From: Notospermus geniculatus | Taxonomy: Eukaryota > Nemertea > Pilidiophora > Heteronemertea > Lineidae | Reading direction: 5' to 3' | Assembly (NCBI GenBank): GCA_002633025.1 | Contig: NMRB01001965.1 | Location: forward strand, 30,860 to 94,859 | DNA: 64,000 nt | In this document: positions 33,101 to 48,100 of the stretch, one piece after another | How positions within the stretch are numbered: the first letter of the stretch is position 1 | Layout of the letters: each line of letters opens with the position of its first letter | Notes under the pieces: generated by a model | What the model saw: only the letters and a program-made list of their open reading frames with translations | What the model was told of the DNA's origin: nothing | Database searches by the model: none | Translations under genes and position numbers: made by a program

Positions 33101-36100
33101 AAATGGGTAAAGGACAAAAGTCGACGAACGAAAACCTTAGTTTTCGGCCGAGACAAGGGCCCGTATTCTAGAAGCCTCCTTAACTCTAAGGTCCACTTTA
33201 ATCTTTTGTATTCTACCCTGCAAACAATAGCTAAAGGTAGACCTTAGACTTAAGGAAGCTTCTAGAATACAGCACGTTATCTCCCGAGCATTGTGATTGG
33301 ATAACAAACCATTCATTTGAAGAATACTAGGCCCAGCCCATAACCACAAGTCAAGTCATTGATTATTTAAGATGTTATGCATTCCTATTGTGACATGAAA
33401 TGAGGAACACCTGAAGTTTGTTGAGTAATAGGCTAGGCCACACAAAAAAGATTACTTGTTTAGCGTCAAGTCATCTCAAGATTAGGAGAGAGTTATTAAT
33501 TTTATTTTCCTTTTTTTACCAGGACATGGTATAGGTTCTTTAATTTTGAAAACAGATATATGGTGCAGATGTGAGCATTGCAGTGTGAAATGCACTTCAA
33601 GTGGCTATACAGAGAAACCCATCCGGGAAAGGACGCCAAACATCTTTTCTTCTTTAAATTTTATTTGCCTGATAGGCCTATTCCTCTTGAAATACCGTAG
33701 GTCTATAATGATGAGGGTATACGCGGGCTACCTCTGTCACACACACCAGTCGCAAGTCACCGACGATGGACGGATTACCTCTTGTACGTCTCTGGCAACC
33801 TCCGCCGCCACCTCCACCACTTTTTCCACCACCTCTTCCACTTGGACTTATGATACCTCCACCTCCACCGTTACCACCGCCACCACCACCTCCACCAAGA
33901 TTTGAGGAATTAATCGTGACAAGAGCGAACGGGCTGTACAGTGTAGCCAAGAATTATTTGTACACTTTGAAAAAGGGCTGAAAAAGGGCTGTGGATGTTA
34001 TAATTTTTGATAAATCCTTTCAAAACTTGTATATAACATGCGTAAGCATGCCCACTATAAACTGTATAAGAAACTTTGATATTTCATCGAAAATCCTTGG
34101 AATATTATATAATGTTGTGATTTTCCAAAACCAAAAATTATTCGTACACTTCTATGCCTCCAATGTTTTGTGGGAGTTTTCACTTTTAAAAGTTAAATTA
34201 TGAATTAAAACTTGTAACTGGGTTGCATAGAGAGAAATGTTCGAGTGTCTGAAGCCAACGGGTATGGGAGACCACACCTTCTCTCACTGGAGAATAGACT
34301 TTTAATGACTTACATTTGGATAAAAAAGTATCCCGATATGGTGACCCTGTCATGTCTGTTTGATATAAGCGGCCGTTCAGTAGCGAGGGAGATCCATTCA
34401 ATGGTGGACATTCTGTGGAATTTTGTTCAAGATCGGATAACGTGGCCAACTGATCAAGAATGGCTTGATCTCCGTGGGCAGTGGACCACCATACCCAATG
34501 CCGTGGGTGCCATTGATGGAACCGCCCACACGATAGAGACACCCGGCCCGGAATGGGATCCTCATCAGTTCTACAGTGGTCACATCCACCGATATTGTGT
34601 AAATACTCAGCTTTTGATAGATAACAGGAAGAATATCAGATATGTCCATGTAAGTATTCCATACAAGAATATTGGTGTCTCTAGCGATCCCCGTCGAACG
34701 ATATTACATTATGTCTTCTACATTTTGTACATTTAGCCTTCATTGGTAATATAGACGATATTTACATGTATCAGTATCAAATCTAAATCTAATTTTGTCT
34801 AGGCCAAAATTGTCTATCAGCAAAACGGAGCTGCTTTCATTTCAATTTTTCAGTCTGGATTCCTCGGCCACACAACAGATGCCGCCCAGTATCGGTTGAT
34901 GTCGGCGATTGGACCAGGGCGCACCCTCTCGATGCCCGAAAATACCTTTCTTCTTGCTGACAAAATCTACCCTGGGGAAAGGCCACTTTTGACGGCCTGG
35001 AAGGCCCATGAGCTTCGACCCGGTCCGGAGAGAAACAGCAGATTATTTTTCAATTGTGAGCACACACATTATAGAGTTCATATCAAACATGTCGTCAGAC
35101 TCATGAAACAATATAGGATACTCCAAGAGAGGTGGCGCCACCCAAGGGAACTTATCACAAAAACTGTGGACTTGTGCGCTTGCCTTGCAAACCGACATGT
35201 TATCCTTTTCAATCGCTTGAGATAGGGAGTTAAACACATCTTTGAGTAATAACCACATCTTTGAGTAATAACTTCAAGTTCAGATGAAGAAGTCAGAAGT
35301 GGTCTTTCTCCAGTATAGATAGGTGTTTAAAAAGATAAATAAAATTGTGTTAGTCTAATATACAGCCTTCAGGATTTCGTGGCACTTTAAAAGGTGTTCC
35401 AGAAAAATTGCCCCGTCTACAGAATTTTCAAGAAAATGGGGCAGTCGTGAAACTTGGGGTGCGTAAAGGGAGATGGGGGAGGGGGACAAAATGTCAAATT
35501 TCCCTCCATGATTTTGTGGCACTTTACAGGGTGTCCCAGAAAAAATTGTCCCGACTACGGGGAGGTCCAGAAAATGTGTCGAGGGTACAATAGAACTTCT
35601 ATGGCTCACGGATTGTACTCCAGATACATTTCCTGAGTCATCATGTAGTTAGAACGTGACAAAAAGGGAGACATACTGTGATCTGCAACATGTATTATGC
35701 AACATGTATTAATGAGCAAACAAAACGATACAGTCAAGCAATGAAACAAAAATATGACATCGCAGATACGCGGGAAAAGTACAGGCAGTGTCCTTTGTGA
35801 ATTAAACGTGCTCTCCTTCGATCTGTCGCACAATATCACGGTATCTCTCCAGCACCTCCCTGCGCATTTCAAACAAGTTTGTATATTCCTCCTGGTTCCT
35901 CCTGGCGATTTCCCAGAGCGGTCGTCTACCCCGGTTCTCCACTGGATTTCGTTGTTCTTCAGCCTCTAATGCTGGCTCCAGTGCGGCTGCGGCTTCCATT
36001 CTAACAGGTTCAGGTTCAGGCTCGTCCTCTCGTGGTGCTGGCTCATCTTGTTCTTGGGCTTGTTCCCGATTAGGAAGCTGGAAAAGGATGTCCGGCGGAT

Positions 36101-39100
36101 CAGGTGGTTGAATATACCGTACTCTATTCGGATTGTCCTCCTGCGGTTGGGGAACTTCCCTGCGTCCGCCCACGGCCTGCTCTGGCTGATTTTGTGGCTC
36201 TCGTGGTGCTGGCTCATCTTGTTCTTGGGCTTGTCCCCGATTTGGAAGCTGGAAAAGGATGTCTAGCGGACCAGGTGGTTGAATATACCGTACTCTATTC
36301 GGATTGCCCTCCTCCGGTTGGGGAACTTCCCTGCGTCCGCCCACGGCCTGCTCTGGCTGATTTTGTGGCTCTGGAAGGGGAATGTCTCGCATTCCACGCT
36401 GGGCCTGCTGCTGCTGCTGCTGCTCAACTTGTTGTCCAGGCTGTGCTCTCCATCGCGCAACAGGGTTTCCGGCAAGCCTCATTTCGTTCTGTCTAACAAC
36501 AACAGCGCTGGATATGAAGCAAGATAGAATAAATACATTTTCTGGGCCACCCTGCATTTCAAGTTGAACGAGTTCGGAATTGCCAACAAGATATGAAACG
36601 GAAGTTCACCTACCCGAAAGACGGCTATATACAGTGAGTACATAGTTAACTGGTTCTGACCCAATTTTGGTGGGGGGTTATTACAGATCATTATAATATG
36701 CAATTGAGGCCCCATAATGGGTTGTAGGGTCTGAATTCATTCATGACAGCGTAAATTGGCTTTTCTGCTTGGTGTCCTCTGTTCAGGCCATGATATGGTC
36801 TAATGAAAATGATCAGTGTCATGACATGGTCTAATGAAAATGATCAGTGTCATTTTTGTCCATGATTAATCCGTTGGTTCTGCATGGAAACCGAAACATG
36901 CTTTTTGATGGGAAAGCCGATTAAACCCGTTAGAATTACAAAACCACAAAAACCTTTCATTCATGAAACATCTGACTGACCACAACTTCCAAAACCTTTT
37001 ATTCATAAAGAAACCAACCACAATCATCTAATTGACCAGAACCAGAAATCAACATCATTCATGCAATCAAACTTTTCCAAATCAGTCACTCTATAAAATG
37101 AGGATAGGCGACCACAAAATGACTTGGTCTAATTTCTCCTGTTCTGGGCCCCTTTTATGGACTTAGAAAATTTTTCAGCCAGAACCAGTTAACTATGTAC
37201 TCACTGTATNTCATAATCGTCAATTCTTCTTGGGATACTGGAACTCTTCGTGCCATGGCCATCGTTGAGAAATAGGCCTACACACGTGAATGTCTGAGTT
37301 TATATAGAAACCCTTTACGTAACCCCCATCATCCAAGAGACAGTAAAGTCAAACTAGCGGTCACAACCCAAAATTTCTCCAACTTTTTGACAGTATGCCC
37401 TGTAAGCCTATTCATTGAACATCTTTTTTTCACCACACCTTGACAAACATCTTAATACAGAAAAGTTATCAGTGTACATCGGCCTTTGTGTGCATGCTCA
37501 TCGTCAAGCCGGTAGGCCCATTCAAGTTTTGGAATACGGGTAGGATATTGAGTTACGTGGCCTACTGTCAACATGAATGACACGGGGGTGGAGATTACAT
37601 GCCAGCAAACGGCTGACAGCCAATGGCGAAGAGAACGAAAAATGAATGACAGTAACATTACTGGCCGGATGGCGTAAGCGCATAACGTAACTTGTAGGCC
37701 AATCACATGCAAGGTAACAACCCGATCCGTTTCGTTCGTTTTCGTTCGTCGACTTTTGTCCTTTACCCAATAAGACAAAATCCATAATGACGGTCGCCGT
37801 GTCGCTTTGTGGAGAGCGATGTGTCCTGAACTTCACCTGATGAAACCCCGAGTCCCCTGTCCCTTCGTCGTTGATGGTCCAAATCAAACTAAAGACATGT
37901 CATGCTATCGAAATGTGTGAAATAAAAGGAATTTTTATTGTCATACGCAACAAAAACAGCCAGACTGAGTCGGAGACTCGAAATGACGAATGAGAAGCCG
38001 ATTGGAGATCGAGCAGTGAAAAGCGAGGGGCCGACGGACGATAGGCCTCATTCGGCTGATAGCACCAAAATTATCATATCCCTTCGTCGTTAATGGTCCC
38101 AATCAGACTAAATATGTATCAAATAATCATATGTCAAATTTTAACAATTTCTAAGGCAGCACACTATGAAAGCAGCCCGAGTTGAAGACTTGGAATGACG
38201 TGCATGAAGCCGAGATCGCTGATTGCCGGTTCGATCATTGTGATTTTTTTCCAATATATATCGTCATATTTTGAACCCACTCATGTCGTTTTGATGAAAA
38301 ATAATTTCAGTTATTGTTTGATAGTACTCTAAAATACCACTCACGTATGATTTCATAAGGCGATTGTCTATGATCACTGGGATTTTATGCGATGATCATA
38401 GGTATATTTCATCTCGATTCACTTTGTGCAAGCACACGACATTTCCCATGATTCCTCATTCCATGAACAAAAGAGCATCCAACATGTCAAAGTAACTGGC
38501 GCGGGAAATTTAAATAGTGCTGTTTTCTATTTTGTCACCTAGCGCCACCTGGAGAACAAATTTGGAATTAATTTCCATTGCACTTGGTGTACCAAAAATT
38601 AAGCTTCATACCCTATCAATTTCAGTTTGATGTATTGCCTCTGGACCGAGTTATTGGGGTTTTCCATTTTACGGAAAATGCCCCCTGGAGAGCAGAATCT
38701 AGGTCAGATCGCAAAAATGTTTGGTCCTGTTTCGAGTCCTTCCTAGGGCCTAACATGATGACATGCTCAACCAACAAGACGATCGTCGATGGATGTCAAC
38801 AAGTAAAGAACTCTTTATTCTCTTCCAGATTGATGCAAGCATTGGACATTCCTGAAGGACACCCAGTTCTGGCAGATCAAGGATATCCTGACGAGGCTCC
38901 TCTACTGGTAACAAGAAGAGGTCGTGGACATGTGCTGCGTGCCCATCGAGTACGCTTAGAACATTCCATCCATGACATCAAGATTTTTCGGGCCAGTGGG
39001 ATGAGGTCCCGACACAGGAGAAAATCCATTCCCACAATATTTGGATGTGCTGCTGCCTTACGCAACATGCGACGTACTATGATGTGGCAGAATCAAGTCC

Positions 39101-42100
39101 TTCTCAATTAATAGGCCTACAGTGTACATGTAGATAATAGACAAAATAAAAAAACACTGAAATGCAGGAACTTAATTATGTAATTGGACAATTCTCAGGG
39201 AGATACAGTTTAGTTTTCTTGGTGCTCATTTTCATTTTGCTGCCGTCTTTGAAACTGCATTGTGTTGGCGGTCCTCTTGATATTGGTGCAGTACCTGTCT
39301 AAGAAGCAGCTGATTCTCGACTTGAAGCTGCCGGAGACCACCCCTGCAAAACAAAACAAGAGGTCCATGGGCCTGGCGCTCAGCTGACAGTTGAATCATA
39401 TTGTTATCCTTGGACAAATGTGCCATACTGATCTGATGGAAATGTGATTATAGATACTGTAATACATGTTTAGCAGGTGGACTTAATACCTTGGTAGTTG
39501 GTTTTGATCACCCTCATTCACCTCGGCCTCACCCTCTGCTCTTTCCTCTTCCACGTCAGCAGCAACGGGGTCAGCGGCCTCCTCCTCTTCAGCTCTATTC
39601 ATGGCAGCCTAATAAAGAACAACAACCGAATTATCGTCTAACCTAGCTTAGGCATTCAAGTTCCCGCAACATGAGACAACACAATGTCGGAAATATTGAT
39701 AGGCTGTCTAGTTACCCTCAAGTCATCAGGATTTCTCTGGTTGTCCAGATCATAGGCGAAACGATCCTCTCTTCGTTGGCTGCTGGTGCTATGTGACCAC
39801 CAACTTTATTCCCACTTCGCCCCTTCCCATTTCGCCCCCTAACAGTAAATCCATTAAATACGGGTAGCTACCCCTAACCAATAACCATTAGGGGGCGAAT
39901 TGGGAAAGGGCGAAATGGGAAGACACCATTCTGGGTTTAATTCTCCCCTGATCATTGCCAAATTCAAGTCTGGCTTGTTCAAATGCAGCAATCTCCTCGG
40001 GGGTCACCAAATCTCTCCTTCCACCAGCATATCCAGCCATGGTTGGGACTGTCGCAGGATTGTAACTCAAGCTACTGTGCCTCAGTGATACAATGGAATG
40101 GACTGTTCCAGAACTGTTGCAAAACACTAGGGCCAACGCAATGTGCCTGCGATTATAGGCCTGTTCATCAACAGAGAAAAGCTATACCATCTATGCATGA
40201 ATAGAGCGAAGTGTAAAAATAACATTGCTTTGGCCTCGATGTTGTTGCACAATAGGCCATGTAGCTAGGCCTGAGGAAGTTTAATGAACCGTAGACTTGA
40301 GTGAGCATGACCCATAATTAAGTGTACTAGTCACCCATGTCATATTTCCGGAAGAATTCTCAGGACTGGGACAGTTGCGAATAGAGAACAACTCTAATGT
40401 AATTCCTGACCTTTTGTCCTTCCCCTAGGTTTGTCAACGTGGCCAATCAATGAGCTAATCATTTTCACCTGAGATGCCTCCATGATGCATCCTCCCACAG
40501 CAGGAGTTTTTACCTCGCTCCTCTTCATCCGCTCATACCTGCTGAAATACAACAGCCAGTGAATGTGATGTGGCTGTTCCATACTTCATTTGCACTCCCT
40601 GTATTTTAAGGATAACTTGGAGAAGTAAAATTTCGTGGTTTTACCCAGTTTGATTTTAAAGCTTTGTGCTTTACAAATCATTTACATATTTCCAAAATTG
40701 ACTGAATTTTATCACAGAGGTTTTTCCTATGTATAGAGAAGATTCTTATTATTTTTGATTGTTATTATGAGTCATAATTATTTACGAACTGTTTATTTGC
40801 ACAGCTAACTGCTGTGTATGCAGTGCGAATTATTTTCTTGCATGCACGTTCAGCTAATTAATATTCATGCCCACCGATAAGTATGTGTCGATGTAACGCA
40901 GTCGCTGCCAGATGTCTCGTTAGCTCGATCAGCTAGAGCGTTCGCCTTAAACACCGCAGGTCCCCGGTTCTACCCCCGGCTGGGGCGAATTTTTTTTCGC
41001 CGCTTTTCCTGTCTTTTTCTTTTGGCTTTTTTGTTATTTAAAGTACTCGGAATCCACCGAACGGCCCAGGGAAAAAATTAGCGGACGGGACGTGGTCATT
41101 GTTAGACACCTTTCCGTCAAGTGTAATTACAGAGGTGGTGACAAAATGTTTGAAGAGCACCCTGGGCAGATAGGTCAAAAACATCTCGCCATGCACATAA
41201 AGCGGGTGATCCACTGTTGCAATTTTGGCTTGAGACGGGGTTGCGTTCCCTTGCGATTACCTTATAAGGACTTCCGATTGCCATATAAGGTAATCGCAAG
41301 GGAACGCAACCCCGTCATAAGCCGAAATCGCAACAGTGGATCACCCGCTTAAGGTCGATCTATAGTCATTGGGTTTTCCCCCAGACAAGCACATTCCAAG
41401 CGACCCACTGGAGTGAAACTGAATGAATCATCATGAATAATAATTGCCTCAACTCTGTTCGCCAATTTTAGGCCGCGTTAGCGCTGGAATAGGTTTTATT
41501 GTTGTCAGTCAATTGTAGGCCTTGGCATTCAATGGTCCGCTGATTTGCCCACATAATATTTGGAAACGCAGTATAGTGAACGTGTGTTGCAAATAGTAAA
41601 CAAACCCACGTGGAGAATGAAGTTTCAAAATTGCGAGCAGTTTTTCTCCCACTTTTATAAACATTTTCCAAACTTTGAAACTGGAAATGTGTTGTTCACC
41701 AAATGGAGCTTGTCCGTATAACAGCCGATTCTGGGATTTTGAATTAGATGTCCGCGAAATTCACGAAACAGAGAAAATGATGTGGAGTAAAAGCTAAACT
41801 TTGTTAATTATAGGCATAATTAGCATATTTTTTAAAAATCTGCGGTTATACCGACATGCACCAGGTATGGCTGCGTCATTTCCAACAGAGTTTGCTTCGA
41901 TGCGATATAGCATGTTGACGGAAAATTGCTCAAGGAATTTTTTTCGGCCTTTCCAACAAAGTCATTTTTCTGGGCAATCCGGAAATAGGATCCAGTTATT
42001 TAGGGTGAAAGTTCACTTAGATGCTTCATACGTAACGTACCGTACCAGAAATGTTTTTGTAATCATTGNAGGGCACTTGCCCATTAAAAAACGCCGATCT

Positions 42101-45100
42101 ATTGAGCTAAAAATGAACAGGTTTGTGTCGTTACCAAAAGGAGAAAATGGATTTGGTAACCCCCCACGCGAGCAATGAAGCACCAACATGCTGTTCAGAA
42201 TCACAGCTTTGCATCCATCCCTCCTTATTTCTAAGCGAAAGTGGGCGGAGTGTGTTAGTAGGGAGTTTTCGCAAAGCCCCCGAACCGCCAACGCCAACGC
42301 CAAACCCATTGTTCGATGCTACGAAGAGACCACCGAACAAAAGGATAGACGTTCCCGTTGGCGTTTCGGGGGCTTCGCGAAAACTCCCTATTATACATAG
42401 GGGGAGTCCGCTGTCCACATAAGAAAATCCGTTCGTACTGGACGCACAGCAGCTGTGCCTCCAAGAGCTAAAACCTGCCTTGCATACACAGCTGCTGTGC
42501 AAATAAACCCGGCCAATTATTTAATATTGACACCCTGAAAATGCTGCATTCTGATTGGGCAATGGTTTTCTGACCGCCTCTGCTTGCCTGGGAGGCCCAA
42601 TTTCAGCAGGGCTTTGTGTGGAGTGTATGAAGAGGAACGAGACCAAAGCCCTGGGCCCACACTCTAAAAACTAAAGTGTTGGAAAGAAACGCTTATAAAG
42701 TGTTACATTAGTTTTAACACTTCAGGCGTTGATTAAGTGTTATTTCCACACTTTGAAGTGTACACTCTAAAAACTTAAGTGTTGAAAAATAACGCTTATA
42801 AAGTGTTACATTGTTTTAACACTTTAGGTGTTGATTAAGTGTTATTTTCACACTTTGAATGAATCAACACTCTTAAGTGTTGACTGTGAATGAATCAACA
42901 CTTTTAAGTGTTGACTGTGCAAGTGGTAAAATCAACATGTTCATGATGACTGAAAACGANNNNNNNNNNNNNNNNNNNNNNNNNNNNNNNNNNNNNNNNN
43001 NNNNNNNNNNNNNNNNNNNNNNNNNNNNNNNNNNNNNNNNNNNNNNNNNNNNNNNNNNNNNNNNNNNNNNNNNNNNNATAATTTGAGGGCACGGACTGCG
43101 GCGCAAGTTACGGTCTGGTGCTCTTACGTTCACCCTTTCTGCCCAGTTTGTGCCAGTCGGTCTGCGCCAAAGCCTGAGCGAAATCGTGCTGTGGGAGGCC
43201 GAAAAGTATCTTATCATGAGGTTGTTTAGCCGTCACAATGCCACGTTGACGGCCAATCACGCCGCGAAAAAATATAGGTGTGGGGAACCGATATTGCCTG
43301 AAAATATCTTCATCGGTATATTCCTCATCGTAGGGATTGCAGCGGTTTCTTAATGTGCTCATTCTGTACCCACGCTCAACGACGTCCATCGCCACATCAC
43401 CTTGAACACGCCCCATACCGGTACTGCTTGGAAGTGGTCAACGGACACCACTAACAGCGCGCTAAAGGAGGCCGCGACCGCCTATAGTGAAACAGCCTAC
43501 CGGCGCCTATCTGTGACGTCATTGATAGCCTAACAAAGTTTCTATTCGGTGTTCCTATCAAGTCCGGTAGCTACCGGAGTTTCTATTCGGGGATATCACC
43601 TATTGGCATTTGGCCTATACCTCCGATAGGCATTGATAGCGCTAGAGTTTCGATTCGGTCGGCCCTGATGTGGGAGGATGCCATGATGTAATCAACATAT
43701 CAATCAGACTTGATATTTTGCCGTCACGCTAGCAAAGTACCGGTACCCGTCAAATGACGGATCATGAAACGCTGGTGGTACAGGGCCGAAAACTTTTTTC
43801 CTGGGGGGGGGGGGGAGGTTTTTTTTGCCGTTTTTTGCCCAAAATCAGCATGAAAATCACTTTTTTTGGCTGGCTGGGGGGGGCAACTGCCTCCTTGCCC
43901 TGGCGGTTGTTTGTATTTCGAAAGAAAGCCGCGCAGTGGCGTGGCTGTCTTTTTTTAAAACACCGCCAGAGACTGTTTTTATCTAGGCCTAGGCCTATTA
44001 AAGAGGAACTGACCCCTTCAAATAAATGAATATTTTTGATGTTCCAAATGGGTATGACACCACTCTATGGCTGGCAAAAATTTGGTGAAAAAACCTCGGC
44101 TCATTTTCAAACTACACACAAAAATGTATTTCTCAGAATTCAAATTTCCCGCTCAATTAGTGATGTCATACCTAGAACCATTTCTATTGTCATCCATTGT
44201 AAAATGTACCAAATCTTTATCCTGGAGAGCCTGTCAAGCGCACTTTCTGACTCAAAGTGTTGATTTAGGAGGAAAAGTCCAAAGTAAACACTAACTGTCT
44301 CAGGAAAGGTATTATTATTCATAAACTGTTGAGATTGACCAAGATATCGAAATCTCTAAATATGCTATTTTCAATTATTTCCGTATTTTCCCCTGAATTT
44401 TAAGTGTAAAGATCCCCACATGGGTAACTAACTGATTTTCAATCAAAGCAACATGGTTCACATTAGAAATATATTCTTTCCAGCTGTCTTAGATACAGAT
44501 ATAGCACATTTTGCAATAGTCACTATATTGTGATGGTTCTCTGAATGACATCACTAATTGAGCGGGAAATTTGAATTCGAAGATTACATTTTGGTGTTTA
44601 TTTCGGAAATGGGTGGAGATTTTCAAATCAAACTGTTGTGAGTCCTGAAGTGATATCATAAGGCATTCTGAGCTGTAGATAGCTCAGTTTGGTTGGCAAA
44701 GTGGTCAGTTCCCCTTTAAATTCAGCTTTTAATTCACCAATGACAGAAGCGCATACATAGGCCTAAGGCCTAGGCCTACATCGATGTCCAGTAGGCCTAC
44801 CCTAGGCCCCTAGGCCCTACATTATTTTTCCTCACTCGTGCACGAGGGCAACGGTAGGCCTAGGCCTGACGCAGTAGCTAGGCCTATAGGCCCACCTATC
44901 GATTTTCCGCACTGCTGAGTCCACACTATCTAGCCTACGCTACGTAGGGGACCTACACACATGCACACTTCACTGACCGTTGGGTAAATAATAGGCCCGA
45001 AGACCTACGCACGCCACGCATGCACGGGTGTCGTGCATGGCAAAATTTATTTCCATTCCAGCCTTGTCATAATTTCAGCCCGAGTGCATCCAACACATGC

Positions 45101-48100
45101 TGATGCATTGCGCCGCCCACTACGCCACGGCCACACCCACCAGCAAGGCCCTCGTCATGCAGATTGTCGCGGGGTCTTTTACCGCCGCTAGCCTACCTTT
45201 ACGATGACTATATGACACTGTAAATTACGGGAAATATCACATTATTGAAGCAGTCAATACAACAACGATGCAACGCCGCATGTGCGTATCTCGCAGGTCT
45301 CAGTGTCTAATTTTCACAGAAAGTCAAGGCTGGGGGGGGGGGGGCGTCTCCCCGGCCAAATACCTGACCGCTACATTCCTCCCCTCCTAAAGAAGACTCG
45401 TCCCGAGTCTCAAAACACGTAAACTACATAACCAATACTACTTATTATTATTATTATTATTTTCCATATATTACAGTGCCCTTCCCAGTATAAATACAGC
45501 TCAAAGGCACTTTACAATGGATTACACAAACAATATAGACTGAAAAAAAAGATACTAATAAAACATTGTGATCACACTGAACTAAAACATTATGACTAAA
45601 ACATTATGACAGGGAATTCGATAAAAAATGGGTGTTTAAATGTCGTAATGATGAACTAAAACATTATGAAAAGGCGATTCGATAAAAATGGGTTTTTAAA
45701 TTTCGTTTAAAAGCATTCAAACTGTCCAAAGCTCGAAGGTGCAGAGGGAGGTCGTTCCACAGCTTGGGGGCACTTACATAGAAGGAGCGCTCGCCTGCTT
45801 TGGTTCTGTACCGTGGAACGACCAGCCGGTGCTGATCCATCGAGCGAAGGCAGCGACTTGGATGATAGCGTGATACCATTTCTGACATATAGCTCGGAGC
45901 CAGATTGTGAACTGCCCGGAAGGTATGAACTAATGCTTTATACTGGATGCGCTGAGCAACAGGGAGCCAGTGAAGCTACTACCACCGACTGTAGCTCAAA
46001 ATTTCGCTCTCAGCTATACTAACTTTACCCGGACTACCCCCGACTGTAGGCCTTTTCATGTTTTCCCCTTTCTTTAAATCTTCCAGTGAACTACCTTCAG
46101 TCCTCTTCGTAGCAGACACACAACATACTAATAAACAGAGATAACATCCCAATCTAAATCCAACATATCCGACACAACAATAGAATCAACAAAAACTGTG
46201 CTCCATTCACACGAATACATGGTAAGCTCTAAAAACAACTCTTCCACTACTACACTCCCCCTCGAAAAGAAAAGACTCGTCCCGAGTCGAAATTCCAACC
46301 ACGTTGTTTACGCACACATACACAAAATCGTCAGTTTCGTATAATTAATCATTTCCTTTTTGTCCTCAAGGCAATAAAACTGGGTCCATTTCCAATGTCC
46401 GGAATTTTATCCACTAGTATCCGCGTCCATCATATATTCATTCTCAACTATTTATTTGTCCACACTGAATGCAATTCGATAAAGCTAGGAATCTGTCCAT
46501 GCAACACACTAGGGCAAAGTTCTCCTGTGAATTACATGCTCCCACAACACTATAGACATAAGGTGACATTGTCCTCACCATGAAACACTATTGTACTAGG
46601 ATGACAATGTCCTCACCACTAGTTGGAAAAGAAATATTCCATTGAATATGAATGTTTATATCCATGGATACCACATTACATGTCCTAACTGAAAATACAG
46701 TCCCTATCCGTATATAGTAACGTCCTATACTTCGATTTCTGAAGACTCGAATATCGTAAACTTTTGGTCCAATCCCAGCCTTTGAACATAACCGTCGTAT
46801 TTAGGGTTCCTTTTTACTACCCTGCCTGATCGTGTTACAACTGGTGTAACCGGTCCATTTGCTGCTGTGGTATTCCTTTCCGCTCGTTGCGGGGACTTTG
46901 CTGGTGTCATACTTGGTCGTTCTACCCGCACCCTTGGTGATGCTGGCTCTGGAACAGGAATATCCACATCCTCATTAACCGCTGGTTCCAGCATTGGTTC
47001 CGTTGCTGGTTCCCTATCCGGAATTACTGGTGCTTGATCAATTTGTACCGGAGGGGCGACGTTACCACCTCGGGGAACAACAGGAACTAGACTCAACTGC
47101 TTTTGAAATAGATTTGGCCGTGGTGGTGGCACCGCATTTTCCCCACCAGAATCTGTATCCCCGGTAAGTGGACTTGGAATTCTCGGCGCATGGAACGGTT
47201 TCAGCCGATTGTGGTGTACAACATGCCGTCTCTTGCTCACCTCGTGCTCAATTCTATACGATACGCCTGGCATTCCCTCCGTTGTCTGCAACCGTTTCTT
47301 GATGATGTAGGGTCCTTCCCATGGCAAGGCGAGTTTCCGATGTCGATGTTTCGACACCATGGTTAATAGCCAAACTTTATCGCCGACGTTGTACGGGTGG
47401 TGATTCGCCCATTTGTCATATACCACCTTCTGGCGCTTCCTGGCCAACGCTAAGTTGTCCCTGGTAGAGGCGAATGCTGCTTGCAACTCTCCATGTAGGT
47501 TTTTTGCGTAATACCCTGCTTTACTCCAATATTGGGGTGTTGGAGTTCCATAGATGACATCAGGCGGTAAACGTGGTTCTCGTCCATGCATTAGATAGAA
47601 CGGGGAAAATCCAGTTGACTCCTGTACACTGGAATTGTAAGCCAGTGCTACTGGACCGAGATGTAGATCCCAGTCTTTTCCGTGGTCTCTCGTAACCTTT
47701 GCTACCATGTCCTTTAGAGTTTTGTTGAATCTTTCAACGAGGCCATTCCCCTGGGGATGGTAAGGGGTCGTTCTTGACTTGTAGATCTCGAGCATGGTGC
47801 ATAATTCCTGACAGACATCGGCCTCGAACTGACGACCTTGATCTGAATGGTAGCTCTCCGGTACCCCGTGCTCTCTCACATATTCTCTGAATAGCAAATC
47901 AGCTACGGTTCGTGCTGTCTGATCTTTCATCGGGTATATGTTGGCGTACTTGGTAAAATGATCTTCAATTACCAATGCGTAGCGAGTCCCTCGCGCTGTC
48001 AACGGGAGCTCAGTGATGTCAGTGCACACTAATTCCAATGGTCGGCTGCTTGGTATGCCAACAAGTGGTGCTCGCATCCCCGGTGTGGGCTTCCTCCTGG

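Larger units (their letters stand above)
28966..40395. mobile_element. Large Harbinger-like transposon H2, 11.4 kb, AAT duplication
   Basis: About 295 bp at the left end (28966-29030 plus 29641-29870) are repeated inverted, at roughly 97% identity, at 40112-40395. AAT flanks both ends (28963-28965, 40396-40398). Inside, a transposase runs inward on plus (N-terminus at 29925, C-terminus at 38626-39111) and an accessory ORF runs inward on minus (40040-39233), so the genes converge. Nested in it are the elements at 29031-29640, 30302-31497, 32405-32531, H3, 36632-37206 and 39807-39921. It inserted 57 bp upstream of a MADF-BESS exon. Confidence 0.8.

Noticed and set aside
33678-33950. Minus-strand glycine-rich frame
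   Set aside because: It is a reverse reading of a CCACCTCC-rich simple repeat with no other support.
42873-43217. Open frames across the run of N
   Set aside because: They are translations of an assembly gap with flanking satellite sequence and have no coding meaning.
46257-46290. Polypurine tract of a further complete LTR element
   Set aside because: The tract looks real, but no LTR pair matching its downstream side was found, so it is recorded only as a second tract in the Gypsy S 3' region.
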